From: Nonomuraea spiralis
GTDB taxonomy: Bacteria; Actinomycetota; Actinomycetes; Streptosporangiales; Streptosporangiaceae
Assembly: GCF_014648435.1 (NCBI RefSeq)
Contig: NZ_BMRC01000048.1
Coordinates: forward strand, 1 to 52,214
DNA length: 52,214 bases
Direction: 5' to 3'
Shown piece by piece: positions 28,021-35,946 of this stretch; the first letter of the stretch is position 1; every line of letters starts with the position of its first letter. A model generated the notes under the pieces. That model saw only the letters and a list, made by a program, of their open reading frames with translations. It was not told the DNA's origin and did not search any database. Made by a program: the position numbers and the translations under genes.

Positions 28021-28367
28021 TGTACCGCCTGCTCGCCGACGCGGCGATGGTGGCGCACTTCGCCTTCCTCGCCTATCTGGCCGTGGGCGGGTTCCTGGCC
28101 TGGCGCTGGCGGCGTACGATCTACGTCCACCTCGCGGTCGTCGGCTGGGCCGTGCTCTCGCTCGTCACCGGCGTGGAATGCCCGCTGACCGTGGTCGAGG
28201 ACTGGGCGCGGCGCAAGGCCGGGCAGCCGGGCCTGCCGCCGAGCGGCTTCGTCGACCACTACATCCAAGGCGTGATCTACCCTGAACAGTACGCGAACTT
28301 GGTACGGCTGGGACTCGCCGTTCTCGTGTTGTTCTCCTACGTCGGGTACGTTCTCCGTCGTCAGTGA
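28017..28367 (+). CDS. DUF2784 membrane protein
   Basis: The 116-residue protein has three to four hydrophobic helices and the DUF2784 pattern: AHFAFLAYLAVGGFLAWRW, GVECPLTVVEDWARRKAGQPG and FVDHYIQGVIYPE. The first ATG overlaps the stop of the protease gene (ATGA), and a second ATG follows at once at 28020. The family has no known function. Coupling to a surface protease may mean a membrane partner, but DUF2784 genes also occur alone. The 3' end comes 35 bases before the pyk start. Confidence 0.85.
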   Translation: MMYRLLADAAMVAHFAFLAYLAVGGFLAWRWRRTIYVHLAVVGWAVLSLVTGVECPLTVVEDWARRKAGQPGLPPSGFVDHYIQGVIYPEQYANLVRLGLAVLVLFSYVGYVLRRQ

Positions 28368-28402
28368 CTGCCAAGTGGTCTGTACCAATTAAGGTAGGAC
28401 TC

Positions 28403-29833
28403 GTGACTCGTCGCGCGAAAATCGTCTGCACCCTAGGCCCAGCCACTTCGTCCAAAGAACGCCTCCACGAGCTGATCTCCGCGGGCATGGACGTGGCACG
28501 GTTCAACCTCAGTCATGGCGACCATGACATGCACAGAGAGGTCTACGACCGGGTCAGGGAGGTGGCGGCCGACCTCGGCCGTGGCGTAGGCGTGCTCGCC
28601 GACCTTCAGGGCCCCAAGATCCGCGTCGGCACCTTCGAGGAAGGGCCGGTGCGCCTCGGCTTCGGCGACGTCTTCACCATCACCACCGAAGACGTGCCCG
28701 GAGACCGCGAGCAGGTCTCGACCACCTACAAGGGCCTGCCCGGCGACGTGCGTCCCGGTGACACGATCCTGGTCGACGACGGCCGCCTCGTCCTGGAGGC
28801 CACCCGCGTCGACGGCGACCGTGTCATCACCCGCGTCGTCATCGGCGGCATGATCTCCAACAACAAGGGTCTCAACCTGCCGGGCATCAACGTCAGCGCC
28901 CCCGCCCTCACCGACAAGGACGAGGCCGACCTGCGCTGGGCGCTGCGCACCGGCTTCGACATGATCGCGCTCTCCTTCGTCCGCCGTCCCTCCGACGCCG
29001 ACGTGGTGCGCAACATCATGGAGCAGGAGGCCGTACGCCTGCCGCTGCTCGCCAAGATCGAGAAGCCGCAGGCCGTCGAGCGCCTGCCCGAGATCGTCGA
29101 GGCGTTCGACGGCATCATGGTCGCCCGCGGCGACCTCGGCGTCGAGCTGCCGCTGGAGCAGGTGCCGATCGTGCAGCGGCGCATCATCGAGCTGTGCCGC
29201 GAGAAGGCCCGCCCGGTCATCGTGGCCACCCAGATGCTCGACTCCATGATGAGCGCCCCGCGCCCCACCCGCGCCGAGGCCTCCGACGTCGCCTACGCCG
29301 TCATGGACGGCGCCGACGCGGTCATGTTGTCGGGCGAGACGTCGGTCGGCAGCTACCCGATCGAGTCCGTCTCGACGATGGACCGCATCGCCTGCGCCGC
29401 CGAGAAGTCGTCCCTGCACGCCACCCACACCCTGGAGCGCATGCCGGAGACCACCGGCGGCGCCATCGCCAGGGCGGCGGCCGAGGTCGGGGCGATCGTG
29501 GGCGCCAAGGCGCTGATCGCGTTCACCATGTCGGGGGAGACGGCCCGCCGTCTGGCCCGCTACCGCTCGCCGATCCCGCTGCTGGCCTTCACCTCGGCCC
29601 CGCACGTGCGCGGGCAGCTCTCGCTGACGTGGGGCGTGGAGACGTTCCACGTGCCGTTCGTGCACCACACCGACGACATGGTGCGGCAGGTGGAGGCGTC
29701 GCTGCTGTCGCTCGGACGGCTGGAGAAGGGCGACAAGGTGGTCATCGTGGCCGGTTCGCCTCCCGGCACGCCGGGCAGCACCAACGCCCTGCGCGTCCAC
29801 ACCATCGGCTCGGCCGTCTCCCACGCCAACTGA
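28403..29833 (+). CDS. pyk: pyruvate kinase
   Basis: Pyruvate kinase makes ATP and pyruvate from phosphoenolpyruvate. The GTG at 28403 gives MTRRAKIVCTLGPATSS, the normal N terminus; a frame-open start at 28364 would overlap DUF2784 and add 13 unlikely residues. Seen are the substrate/metal-binding RFNLSHGDH, the active-site lysine in LPLLAKIEKPQA, the EDGI-type EAFDGIMVARGDLGVELP loop, and MLDSMMSAPRPTRAEASDVA. The B domain lies at about residues 70-165. The C-terminal domain (MSGETARRLARYR) could bind an effector such as AMP or sugar phosphate. The length of 476 residues is standard. Confidence 0.97.
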   Translation: MTRRAKIVCTLGPATSSKERLHELISAGMDVARFNLSHGDHDMHREVYDRVREVAADLGRGVGVLADLQGPKIRVGTFEEGPVRLGFGDVFTITTEDVPGDREQVSTTYKGLPGDVRPGDTILVDDGRLVLEATRVDGDRVITRVVIGGMISNNKGLNLPGINVSAPALTDKDEADLRWALRTGFDMIALSFVRRPSDADVVRNIMEQEAVRLPLLAKIEKPQAVERLPEIVEAFDGIMVARGDLGVELPLEQVPIVQRRIIELCREKARPVIVATQMLDSMMSAPRPTRAEASDVAYAVMDGADAVMLSGETSVGSYPIESVSTMDRIACAAEKSSLHATHTLERMPETTGGAIARAAAEVGAIVGAKALIAFTMSGETARRLARYRSPIPLLAFTSAPHVRGQLSLTWGVETFHVPFVHHTDDMVRQVEASLLSLGRLEKGDKVVIVAGSPPGTPGSTNALRVHTIGSAVSHAN

Positions 29834-29840
29834 GTCTCGC

Positions 29841-29891
29841 GCCCCCTCCGAGGCGAGCTCGCGTGCCCACGCGAGCTCCCGCGGAGGGGGC
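29841..29891. terminator. large bidirectional hairpin between pyk and dapD
   Basis: An outer 10-bp perfect stem (29841-29850 with 29882-29891) encloses an inner 10-bp perfect stem (29855-29864 with 29869-29878) and a GCCC loop. No T-tract is present on either side. It sits between converging genes and probably ends both transcripts by another route. Confidence 0.65.
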
Positions 29892-29899
29892 TCGCGGGT

Positions 29900-30862
29900 T
29901 CAGTGGGCGTGCAGGGCGGCGTTCAGGGTGATGCCCGAGCCGGTGCGGGGGAGGGCCTCCACGGCGCCCGTCCGGGAGTTGCGGCGCAGCAGGACGCCGT
30001 TCGAGCCCGACAGCTCCGCGGCCTTGACGACCTTCCCGTCGGGCAGCGTCACCTGGGTGCCCGCGGTCACGTAGAGGCCCGCCTCCACCACGCAGTCGTC
30101 GCCCAGCGAGATGCCGATGCCCGCGTTCGCGCCCAGCAGGCAGCGCTCGCCGATCGAGATGACCTGCTTGCCGCCGCCCGACAGCGTCCCCATGATCGAG
30201 GCGCCGCCGCCCACGTCGGACCCGTCGCCGACCACCACGCCCGCCGAGATGCGCCCCTCGACCATCGAGGTGCCCACCGTGCCCGCGTTGAAGTTCACGA
30301 AGCCCTCGTGCATGACCACCGTGCCCGACGCCAGGTGGGCGCCCAGCCGCACCCGGTCGGCGTCGGCGATGCGTACGCCCTCCGGCAGCACGTAGTCGAC
30401 CATGCGCGGGAACTTGTCCACCCCGTAGACCGTCACCACGCCCTTGGCCCGCAGCCGCAGCCGCGTCCGCTCGAAGCCCGGCACCGGGCACGGTCCGTAG
30501 TTGGTCCACACCACGTTGGCCAGCAGGCCGAACTGGCCGTCCAGGTTGACGCCGTGGGGGCGTACCAGGCGGTGGGAGAGCAGGTGGAGCCGCAGGTAGA
30601 CGTCGTGCGCGTCCACGGGCGGCTCCGAGAGCTTGGCGACGCCCGTACGCACCGCCACCACCTCCACGCCCCGCGCCGCGTCGCGGCCGGTCAGCGCGGC
30701 CAGCTCGCCGGCCTCCTCGGCGGAGAGCCGCTCGGTGCCCGTGGCAGGCGGCTCGCCCAGCTCGGGCGCCGGGAACCAGGTGTCGAGAACGGTGCCGTCG
30801 TCGGCGATGGTCGCGAGGCCGACGCCGAACGCGCCGGTCGAGGTGGGATCGAAAGCAGTCAC
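29900..30862 (-). CDS. dapD: tetrahydrodipicolinate N-succinyltransferase
   Basis: DapD succinylates tetrahydrodipicolinate on the way to diaminopimelate and lysine. The 320-residue length and sequence match the actinobacterial type. The central left-handed beta-helix is visible as hexapeptide repeats (IADADRVRLGAHLASGTVVMHEGFVNFNAGTVG onward), and the active-site region VEGRISAGVVVGDGSDVGGGASIMGTLSGG contains the conserved glutamate and the CoA-facing loops. It begins with GTG. It converges on pyk and starts 26 bases from the next minus-strand gene. Confidence 0.93.
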   Translation of the reverse strand: MTAFDPTSTGAFGVGLATIADDGTVLDTWFPAPELGEPPATGTERLSAEEAGELAALTGRDAARGVEVVAVRTGVAKLSEPPVDAHDVYLRLHLLSHRLVRPHGVNLDGQFGLLANVVWTNYGPCPVPGFERTRLRLRAKGVVTVYGVDKFPRMVDYVLPEGVRIADADRVRLGAHLASGTVVMHEGFVNFNAGTVGTSMVEGRISAGVVVGDGSDVGGGASIMGTLSGGGKQVISIGERCLLGANAGIGISLGDDCVVEAGLYVTAGTQVTLPDGKVVKAAELSGSNGVLLRRNSRTGAVEALPRTGSGITLNAALHAH

Positions 30863-30887
30863 ACAGCCAAAAATACCGGTCGTCCGA

Positions 30888-31310
30888 TCAGCCCAGGGAT
30901 CCCAGGTCGGCCGACAGCCACCGCTCGGGCCGCATCCGGAACGTCACCAGGACGTGCAGGTCCGAGCCCTGCACGTAGCCCGACACCGCCTCGGGCGGCA
31001 GGTAGCGGGAGGCGATCCGGGTCAGCTCCTCGATCGTCGTGGGATCGGAGCGCACCACCGGGCCCTCGACCGACACGTACCGGTAGGTGGGGCTGGCCCG
31101 CTGGACCAGCATCGAGAACCGGCCCGCCTTGGCCACCAGCCTGGCCTTGTGCGACTCGCTGTCGGTCAGGAACCTGATCTCGCCGCCGGGGCTGTAGTCG
31201 TACCAGACGGGCACGGCGAGCGGCGCGCGCCCCGCGCCCGAGTCCACGGCCAGGCTCGCGATGTGCGGCTCGGTCAGGAACGCCTCCCGCTCGGTCACGC
31301 TCAAGGACAT
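30888..31310 (-). CDS. PPOX-class F420/FMN-dependent flavoprotein
   Basis: The 140-residue protein has the split beta-barrel pattern: FLTEPHIASLAVDS, PLAVPVWYDYSPGGEIRFLTDSESHKARLV, and the barrel end YVSVEGPVV. The KARLVAKAGRFSMLVQ stretch matches the cofactor phosphate region. Small members of this group in actinobacteria bind F420 or FMN and reduce a range of substrates; the natural one is not clear. It starts with ATG. It is upstream of dapD on the same strand with a 25-base gap, so they may be cotranscribed. Confidence 0.85.
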   Translation of the reverse strand: MSLSVTEREAFLTEPHIASLAVDSGAGRAPLAVPVWYDYSPGGEIRFLTDSESHKARLVAKAGRFSMLVQRASPTYRYVSVEGPVVRSDPTTIEELTRIASRYLPPEAVSGYVQGSDLHVLVTFRMRPERWLSADLGSLG

Positions 31311-31522
31311 CCCGCGCCACCCCCGTCTCGGCCGTCATAACTCGTCACACAGGACTATTCCCGGCGATCCGCCTGCGAAATCCCGCCACCCGAGCGCGTC
31401 TGAGGGCCCGCCGCCGAAAAACACTCGCACCCCGCCGGAGGGGCCGCCATCATCGTCAGGTTGGCCACCCCCGGGTCGTACGGGCCCACAGGTGGGTTCT
31501 TCGACGATGACGGGACAGTGCC

Positions 31523-32116
31523 TTGGTAGACATCATCGAGCTCAACCGGCGGTCGGTACGCGCCACCGCCGACCTGGTCGCCACGATCAAGCCCGCCGAT
31601 CTCGACCTGCCGACCCCCTGTACGGGATGGGCCGTCCGCGACCTGCTGGAACACCAGATCGTGCAGAACCACGGGTTCGCCCTGGCTGCCTCGGGCGCGC
31701 GTTCGGAGTTGCCGAGCTGGCGGCCGAGCCCGCTGGGCGAGGACCCGGTGGCCGAGTACGCCGCCTCGGCGCAGGCCGTCGTCGCCGCCTTCGCCGCGGA
31801 CGGCGTGCTCGACCGGTCGTTCTTCCTGCCCGAGATCCGCGACGGCGGCCCGTTCCCGGCGGCGATGGCGATCGGCTTCCACTTCATCGACTGCGTCGTG
31901 CACGACTGGGACCTCGCCAAGGCGCTGGGAGTGCCGCCCAACGTCGAGGACGACCTCGCCGAGGCCGCGCTCCCGCTGGCCGCGCAGGTGCCCGACACGC
32001 CGGTCTCGCGCGGCGCCGGGAAGGCGTTCCTGGCCGGGGTCGAGCCGGGCGAGGACGCCACGGCCCTCGACCGCGTGGTCGCCATGCTGGGCCGCAGCCC
32101 CTCGTGGACGCCCTGA
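31523..32116 (+). CDS. DinB-fold TIGR03086-type metal-binding protein
   Basis: The 197-residue protein shows the pattern of the mycothiol-dependent maleylpyruvate isomerase/DinB superfamily. Conserved are DLPTPCTGWAVRDLLEHQI (first metal histidine in LEHQ) and GFHFIDCVVHDWDLAKALG (two more histidines). The three histidines at three helices would bind a metal. Members are thought to use mycothiol, but most are not tested. I chose TTG at 31523 because no ATG or GTG lies in frame nearby; the initiation site is uncertain. A 212-base gap separates it from the divergent PPOX gene. Confidence 0.8.
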   Translation: MVDIIELNRRSVRATADLVATIKPADLDLPTPCTGWAVRDLLEHQIVQNHGFALAASGARSELPSWRPSPLGEDPVAEYAASAQAVVAAFAADGVLDRSFFLPEIRDGGPFPAAMAIGFHFIDCVVHDWDLAKALGVPPNVEDDLAEAALPLAAQVPDTPVSRGAGKAFLAGVEPGEDATALDRVVAMLGRSPSWTP

Positions 32117-32163
32117 CCCCGGTCAACATTTCGGGCCCGGGTGTCGACCCGGCAGTCATGGGC

Positions 32164-32205
32164 GGGGAAAAGCGAACCGCCCGGCCTGTGGAGGGGCCGG
32201 GCGGT
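32164..32205 (-). terminator. terminator of the tRNA gene (minus strand)
   Basis: On the minus strand an 11-bp perfect stem (32205-32195 with 32186-32176) is followed by TCGCTTTTCCCC. It ends the tRNA transcript just past its 3' end and may also act on the plus-strand gene. Confidence 0.75.
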
Positions 32206-32213
32206 CAGGCCGG

Positions 32214-32286
32214 TGCCCCGGGTGGGATTCGAACCCACACTGTATGGATTTTGAGGCCATCGACTCTGCCGTTGGTCTACCGGGGC
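32214..32286 (-). tRNA. tRNA with anticodon CAA (Leu-type anticodon, atypical short variable arm)
   Basis: The minus strand folds into a 73-base cloverleaf. The acceptor stem GCCCCGG/CCGGGGC is perfect, with A as discriminator. The T arm GTGGG-TTCGAAT-CCCAC is perfect. The anticodon loop is CTCAAAA, giving anticodon CAA, which reads the leucine codon UUG. However, the variable region has only five bases (ACAGT), while real leucine tRNAs have a long extra arm. The D stem has a C-A mismatch (13-22) and the anticodon stem a C-T mismatch (31-39). CCA is not encoded. It may be a leucine tRNA in name only. Confidence 0.85.
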
Positions 32287-32361
32287 GGCTCCACCGGTCG
32301 GCGATCTCGTGGCGTGATGCCCGAGGCCGCACCGGCGTGGATCTAATCTACCGGACGTCTG

Positions 32362-32367
32362 TACTCT
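32362..32367 (+). promoter_or_regulatory. -10 box for a probably leaderless pdtaR transcript
   Basis: TACTCT ends 7 bases before the GTG start at 32375, and there is no Shine-Dalgarno sequence between. The -35 region is weak. Confidence 0.45.
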
Positions 32368-32374
32368 TCTGCTC

Positions 32375-32959
32375 GTGAGTACGCAGCGGCGAGTAGTGAT
32401 CGCGGAAGACGAGGCCCTGATCCGCCTGGACCTCAAGGAGATGCTCCAGGAGGACGGTTACGTCGTCGTGGGCGAGGCCGGTGACGGGGAGCAGGCGATC
32501 CAGCTCGCCGCCGAGCTGCGGCCCGACCTCGTCATCCTCGACGTGAAGATGCCCGTGCTCGACGGCATCTCGGCGGCCGAGCGCATCGTGGCCGACCGGG
32601 TCGCGCCGTGTCTCATCCTCACCGCCTTCTCCCAGCGTGACCTGGTGGAACGGGCCCGCGACGCGGGGGCGATGGCCTACCTGGTCAAGCCGTTCACCAA
32701 GGCCGATCTGGTGCCGGCGATCGAGATGGCGGTCAGCAGGCACGAGGAGATGGTGGCGCTGAGCGCGGAGGTCTCCAGCCTCTCGGAGCGCCTGGAGACC
32801 CGGAAGCTGGTCGAGCGGGCCAAGGGCCAGTTGATGGCGCAGCACGGCTGGACGGAGCCGCAGGCGTTCCGGTGGATCCAGAAGGCGTCGATGGACCGGC
32901 GGCTGAGCATGCGGGAGGTTGCTCAGATCGTTATAGACGACGCGGCCGAGCGGGCGTGA
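32375..32959 (+). CDS. pdtaR: ANTAR-domain response regulator
   Basis: The receiver domain (residues 6-120) has acidic residues E11 and D12, phosphoacceptor D56 (VILDVKMP), T83 and K105 in VKPF. The C-terminal ANTAR domain (about 135-190) shows LETRKLVERAKGQLMAQHGWTEPQAFRWIQKASMDRRLSMREVAQIVID and binds dual-hexaloop RNAs to prevent termination. The protein matches PdtaR (Rv1626 type), which is controlled by the PdtaS kinase; no kinase gene is here. The GTG start follows a -10 box by only 7 bases, so it looks leaderless. It sits beside the atypical tRNA, which is on the other strand. Confidence 0.95.
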   Translation: MSTQRRVVIAEDEALIRLDLKEMLQEDGYVVVGEAGDGEQAIQLAAELRPDLVILDVKMPVLDGISAAERIVADRVAPCLILTAFSQRDLVERARDAGAMAYLVKPFTKADLVPAIEMAVSRHEEMVALSAEVSSLSERLETRKLVERAKGQLMAQHGWTEPQAFRWIQKASMDRRLSMREVAQIVIDDAAERA

Positions 32960-33110
32960 ATAGGGCGTATATCAGGTGATTTAGCCCCGCGGGTTGTGGC
33001 GCGGTCACGACTGGGCATCCAACCGGCTTCGGCTTCTTTCGGCGCAGGCGTCCCGGCGCATGCTGATGGGCGGACGGAAGGTCCGCTCATCTCGAACGGA
33101 GACGCTTTCG

Positions 33111-34403
33111 ATGATCCGCATTTCCCGCGCGCTGGCCGTCGCCACAGCGGCGAGCCTGGCACTGGCGGCATGTTCGACCGGGGGCACGACCGCCGGAACG
33201 GGCGCCACAGGCTCCACATCCGCGAACCCCTCCTCGGCCGCCGCGGCCAAGGGGGACGGCACGCTCACGATCGGCACCGTGCTGCCGCAGACGGGCAACC
33301 TGGCCTATCTGGGGCCACCCGAGTTCGCCGGGGTCGATCTGGCGCTCAAGGAGATCAACGAGGCCGGGGGCGTGCTCGGCAAGCCGGTGGCGAAGATCGA
33401 CACCGACTCGGGCGACACCACGACCAACATCGCCTCGCAGTCGGTGGACAAGCTGCTCAGTCAGAAGGCCGACGCGATCATCGGCGCGGCGTCCTCGTCG
33501 GTGTCGGAGTCGATCATCGACAAGATCACCCGGGCGGGCGTGGTGCAGTTCTCGCCGGCGAACACCTCCGACAAGTTCACCACGATCAACGACCAGGGCC
33601 TGTACTTCCGTACCGCGCCGCCGGACAAGCTGCAGGGGCGGGTCCTGGGTGACCTGGTGGTCGCCGACGGCAACGACACGCTCGGCATCCTGGCCATGCA
33701 GGACTCCTACGGCTCCGGCCTGGCCGACCAGGTGACCAAGACCGCCGAGGCGGCCGGGGCCACGGTGGCCGAGCGGGTCGACTACGACCCCAAGGCCGCC
33801 GACTTCTCGGCCGACGTCGCCAAGATCAAGGTCAAGAACCCGAAGGCGATCGTGCTGATCGGGTTCGAGGAGACGGCGAAGGTCGTGCAGGAGCTGGTCA
33901 AGCAGGGCCTGACGGCCGACAAGTACAAGTGGTACATGGTGGACGGCAACATGTCGAACTCCAACTACCTCAAGATGCCCAAGGGCACGCTGGCGGGCGT
34001 CAAGGGCACGATCCCGGGGGCGGCGGCGCCCGAGGCGTTCCAGAAACGGTTGCTGGCGATCGATCCGAAGCTGACGAACTACACCTACGCCGCCGAGTCG
34101 TACGACGCGGCGACGCTGATCGCGCTGGCCGCCGAGGCGGGCAAGGACGACGCCGGCACCGCGCTCGGCCCCAAGCTGATCGAGGTCAGCAAGGGCGGCG
34201 AGAAGTGCCAGGACTTCAAGTCGTGCGCCGACCTGCTCAAAGCGGGCAAGGACATCGACTACGACGGCGTGAGCGGCCCGGTGGACTTCGACGACGCGGG
34301 TGACCCGACGGTGGCCACGATCGGCGTCTACCAGTACGGCAAGGACAACAAGTACGACGCGGCCAAGGCGATCGAATATCGCAAGGGCAACATCGCCGGC
34401 TAG
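33111..34403 (+). CDS. branched-chain amino-acid ABC transporter binding lipoprotein (copy 1)
   Basis: A lipoprotein signal peptide (MIRISRALAVATAASLALAAC) is followed by a Thr/Gly/Ser linker and a LivK-type periplasmic-binding fold (TLTIGTVLPQTGNLAYLGPPEFAGVDLALKEIN at about 45-77). Family sites for ligand contact are seen around AASSSVSESIIDKI and QDSYGSGLADQ. A two-cysteine loop (EKCQDFKSC) near the C terminus probably forms a disulfide. The ATG at 33111 has GGAG upstream; longer in-frame starts add basic non-signal residues. It is the first of three paralogs that share most of the sequence but face a single permease operon on the other strand. Confidence 0.93.
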   Translation: MIRISRALAVATAASLALAACSTGGTTAGTGATGSTSANPSSAAAAKGDGTLTIGTVLPQTGNLAYLGPPEFAGVDLALKEINEAGGVLGKPVAKIDTDSGDTTTNIASQSVDKLLSQKADAIIGAASSSVSESIIDKITRAGVVQFSPANTSDKFTTINDQGLYFRTAPPDKLQGRVLGDLVVADGNDTLGILAMQDSYGSGLADQVTKTAEAAGATVAERVDYDPKAADFSADVAKIKVKNPKAIVLIGFEETAKVVQELVKQGLTADKYKWYMVDGNMSNSNYLKMPKGTLAGVKGTIPGAAAPEAFQKRLLAIDPKLTNYTYAAESYDAATLIALAAEAGKDDAGTALGPKLIEVSKGGEKCQDFKSCADLLKAGKDIDYDGVSGPVDFDDAGDPTVATIGVYQYGKDNKYDAAKAIEYRKGNIAG

Positions 34404-34417
34404 ACCAACCCGCCATA

Positions 34418-34456
34418 GAACCACCCCAGTCCGGAAATTTCGGGCTGGAGTGGTTC
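34418..34456 (+). terminator. hairpin after binding-protein copy 1
   Basis: GAACCAC (34418-34424) pairs with GTGGTTC (34450-34456), and inside it CCAGTCCG pairs with CGGGCTGG with one G-T pair. No T-tract follows. It probably separates copy 1 from copy 2. Confidence 0.6.
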
Positions 34457-34635
34457 ATATGGAGTCATGACCGTAACGCTGATGAAACATGCAATTACAG
34501 AGGGTGATTGCGACATTACAAATTAGCATAAAAGTACCCGAATCCCCCACATCTCCCCGCCAAAGAGGCATGCTGAGCTCGGAAAACGCAGCGAGGGAGA
34601 TCGTTCCCCCGCTGGGAATAAGGGGAGTCTCTTTT

Positions 34636-35943
34636 ATGATCCGCATTGCTCCAGCAGGGCGCTTCCTGGCCGTCGCGGCAGCCGCGAGTCTGGCCCTGAC
34701 GGCCTGTGGCGGCGGTGGCGACACGGCCGCGCAGCAGACCACGTCCGCGGCGCCTTCCTCATCGGCCCCGGCCACCCAGACGGACGCGGCCAAGGGCGAC
34801 GGCACGCTGACGATCGGCACCGTGCTGCCGCAGACCGGTTCGCTGGCCTTCCTCGGCCCGCCCGAGTTCGCCGGCGTCGACCAGGCCGTCAAGGAGATCA
34901 ACGACGCGGGCGGCGTGCTCGGCAAGCCGGTCACCAAGATCCACACGGACTCCGGTGACACCACCACCAACGTGGCCTCGCAGTCGGTGGACAAGCTGAT
35001 CGCGCAGAAGACCGACGCCATCATCGGCGCCGCCTCCTCGTCGGTGTCGGAGTCGATCATCGACAAGGTCACCGGTGCCGGCGTGGTGCAGTTCTCGCCC
35101 GCCAACACCTCCGACAAGTTCACCACCATCAGCGACCAGGGCCTGTACTTCCGTACCGCGCCGCCGGACAAGCTCCAGGGCCGCGTGCTCGGCGACCTGA
35201 TCGCCGCCGACGGCAACGACACCATCGGCATCCTGGCCATGCAGGACTCCTACGGCTCCGGCCTGGCCGACCAGGTGACCAAGACCGCCGAGGCGGCCGG
35301 CGCCAGCGTCGTGGAGCGCGTGGACTACGACCCGAAGGCGGCCGAGTTCTCCGCGGACGTCGCCAAGATCAAGGCCAAGAACCCGAAGGCGGTCGTGCTG
35401 ATCGGCTTCGAGGAGGGCGCCAAGGTCATCCAGGAGCTCGTCAAGCAGGGCCTGACCAGCGACAAGGTCAAGTGGTACATGGTGGACGGCAACATGTCGA
35501 ACACCAACTACCTCAAGATGCCCAAGAGCACGCTCAAGGGCGTCAAGGGCACCATCCCCGGCGCCGAGGCCCCGGAGGACTTCAGGAAGAAGCTCCTGGA
35601 GATCGACCCGAAGCTCGAGGACTTCACCTACGCCGCGGAGTCGTACGACGCCACGATCCTCATCGCCCTGGCGGCCGAGGCGGCCAAGGACGACAGCGGC
35701 AAGTCCATCGCCGCCAAGCTGCCCGAGGTCAGCAAGGGCGGCGAGAAGTGCAAGACCTTCAAGGAGTGCGCCGACCTGCTGAAGGCCGGCAAGGACATCG
35801 ACTACGACGGCATCAGCGGTCCGATCGAGTTCAACGACGCCGGTGACCCCGCCGTGGCCACCATCGGCGTCTACCAGTACGGCGAGGACAACAAGTACGC
35901 CTCCAAGGCGCTGGAGTACCGTACCGGCAACATCGAGGGCTGA
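34636..35943 (+). CDS. branched-chain amino-acid ABC transporter binding lipoprotein (copy 2)
   Basis: The signal peptide MIRIAPAGRFLAVAAAASL-ALTAC leads into a Gln/Thr/Ser linker and a LivK fold. The first 65 bases of the gene are identical to those of copy 3, although the rest differs by many silent changes. The C-terminal pair of cysteines (EKCKTFKEC) is kept. AAGGGGAG precedes the ATG. A 232-base leader lies upstream, AT-rich at 34480-34530, unlike its surroundings, which may hold the promoter. It converges on a small lipoprotein gene, with only 3 bases between their stops. Confidence 0.93.
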   Translation: MIRIAPAGRFLAVAAAASLALTACGGGGDTAAQQTTSAAPSSSAPATQTDAAKGDGTLTIGTVLPQTGSLAFLGPPEFAGVDQAVKEINDAGGVLGKPVTKIHTDSGDTTTNVASQSVDKLIAQKTDAIIGAASSSVSESIIDKVTGAGVVQFSPANTSDKFTTISDQGLYFRTAPPDKLQGRVLGDLIAADGNDTIGILAMQDSYGSGLADQVTKTAEAAGASVVERVDYDPKAAEFSADVAKIKAKNPKAVVLIGFEEGAKVIQELVKQGLTSDKVKWYMVDGNMSNTNYLKMPKSTLKGVKGTIPGAEAPEDFRKKLLEIDPKLEDFTYAAESYDATILIALAAEAAKDDSGKSIAAKLPEVSKGGEKCKTFKECADLLKAGKDIDYDGISGPIEFNDAGDPAVATIGVYQYGEDNKYASKALEYRTGNIEG

Positions 35944-35946
35944 CCC

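Noticed and set aside
32214..32286. Reading the tRNA as tRNA-Sec, Gln or Glu
   Set aside because: The loop CTCAAAA fixes U33 and anticodon CAA; the acceptor and T stems are 7 and 5 bp, so a Sec fold does not fit, and Gln or Glu would need a shifted loop.
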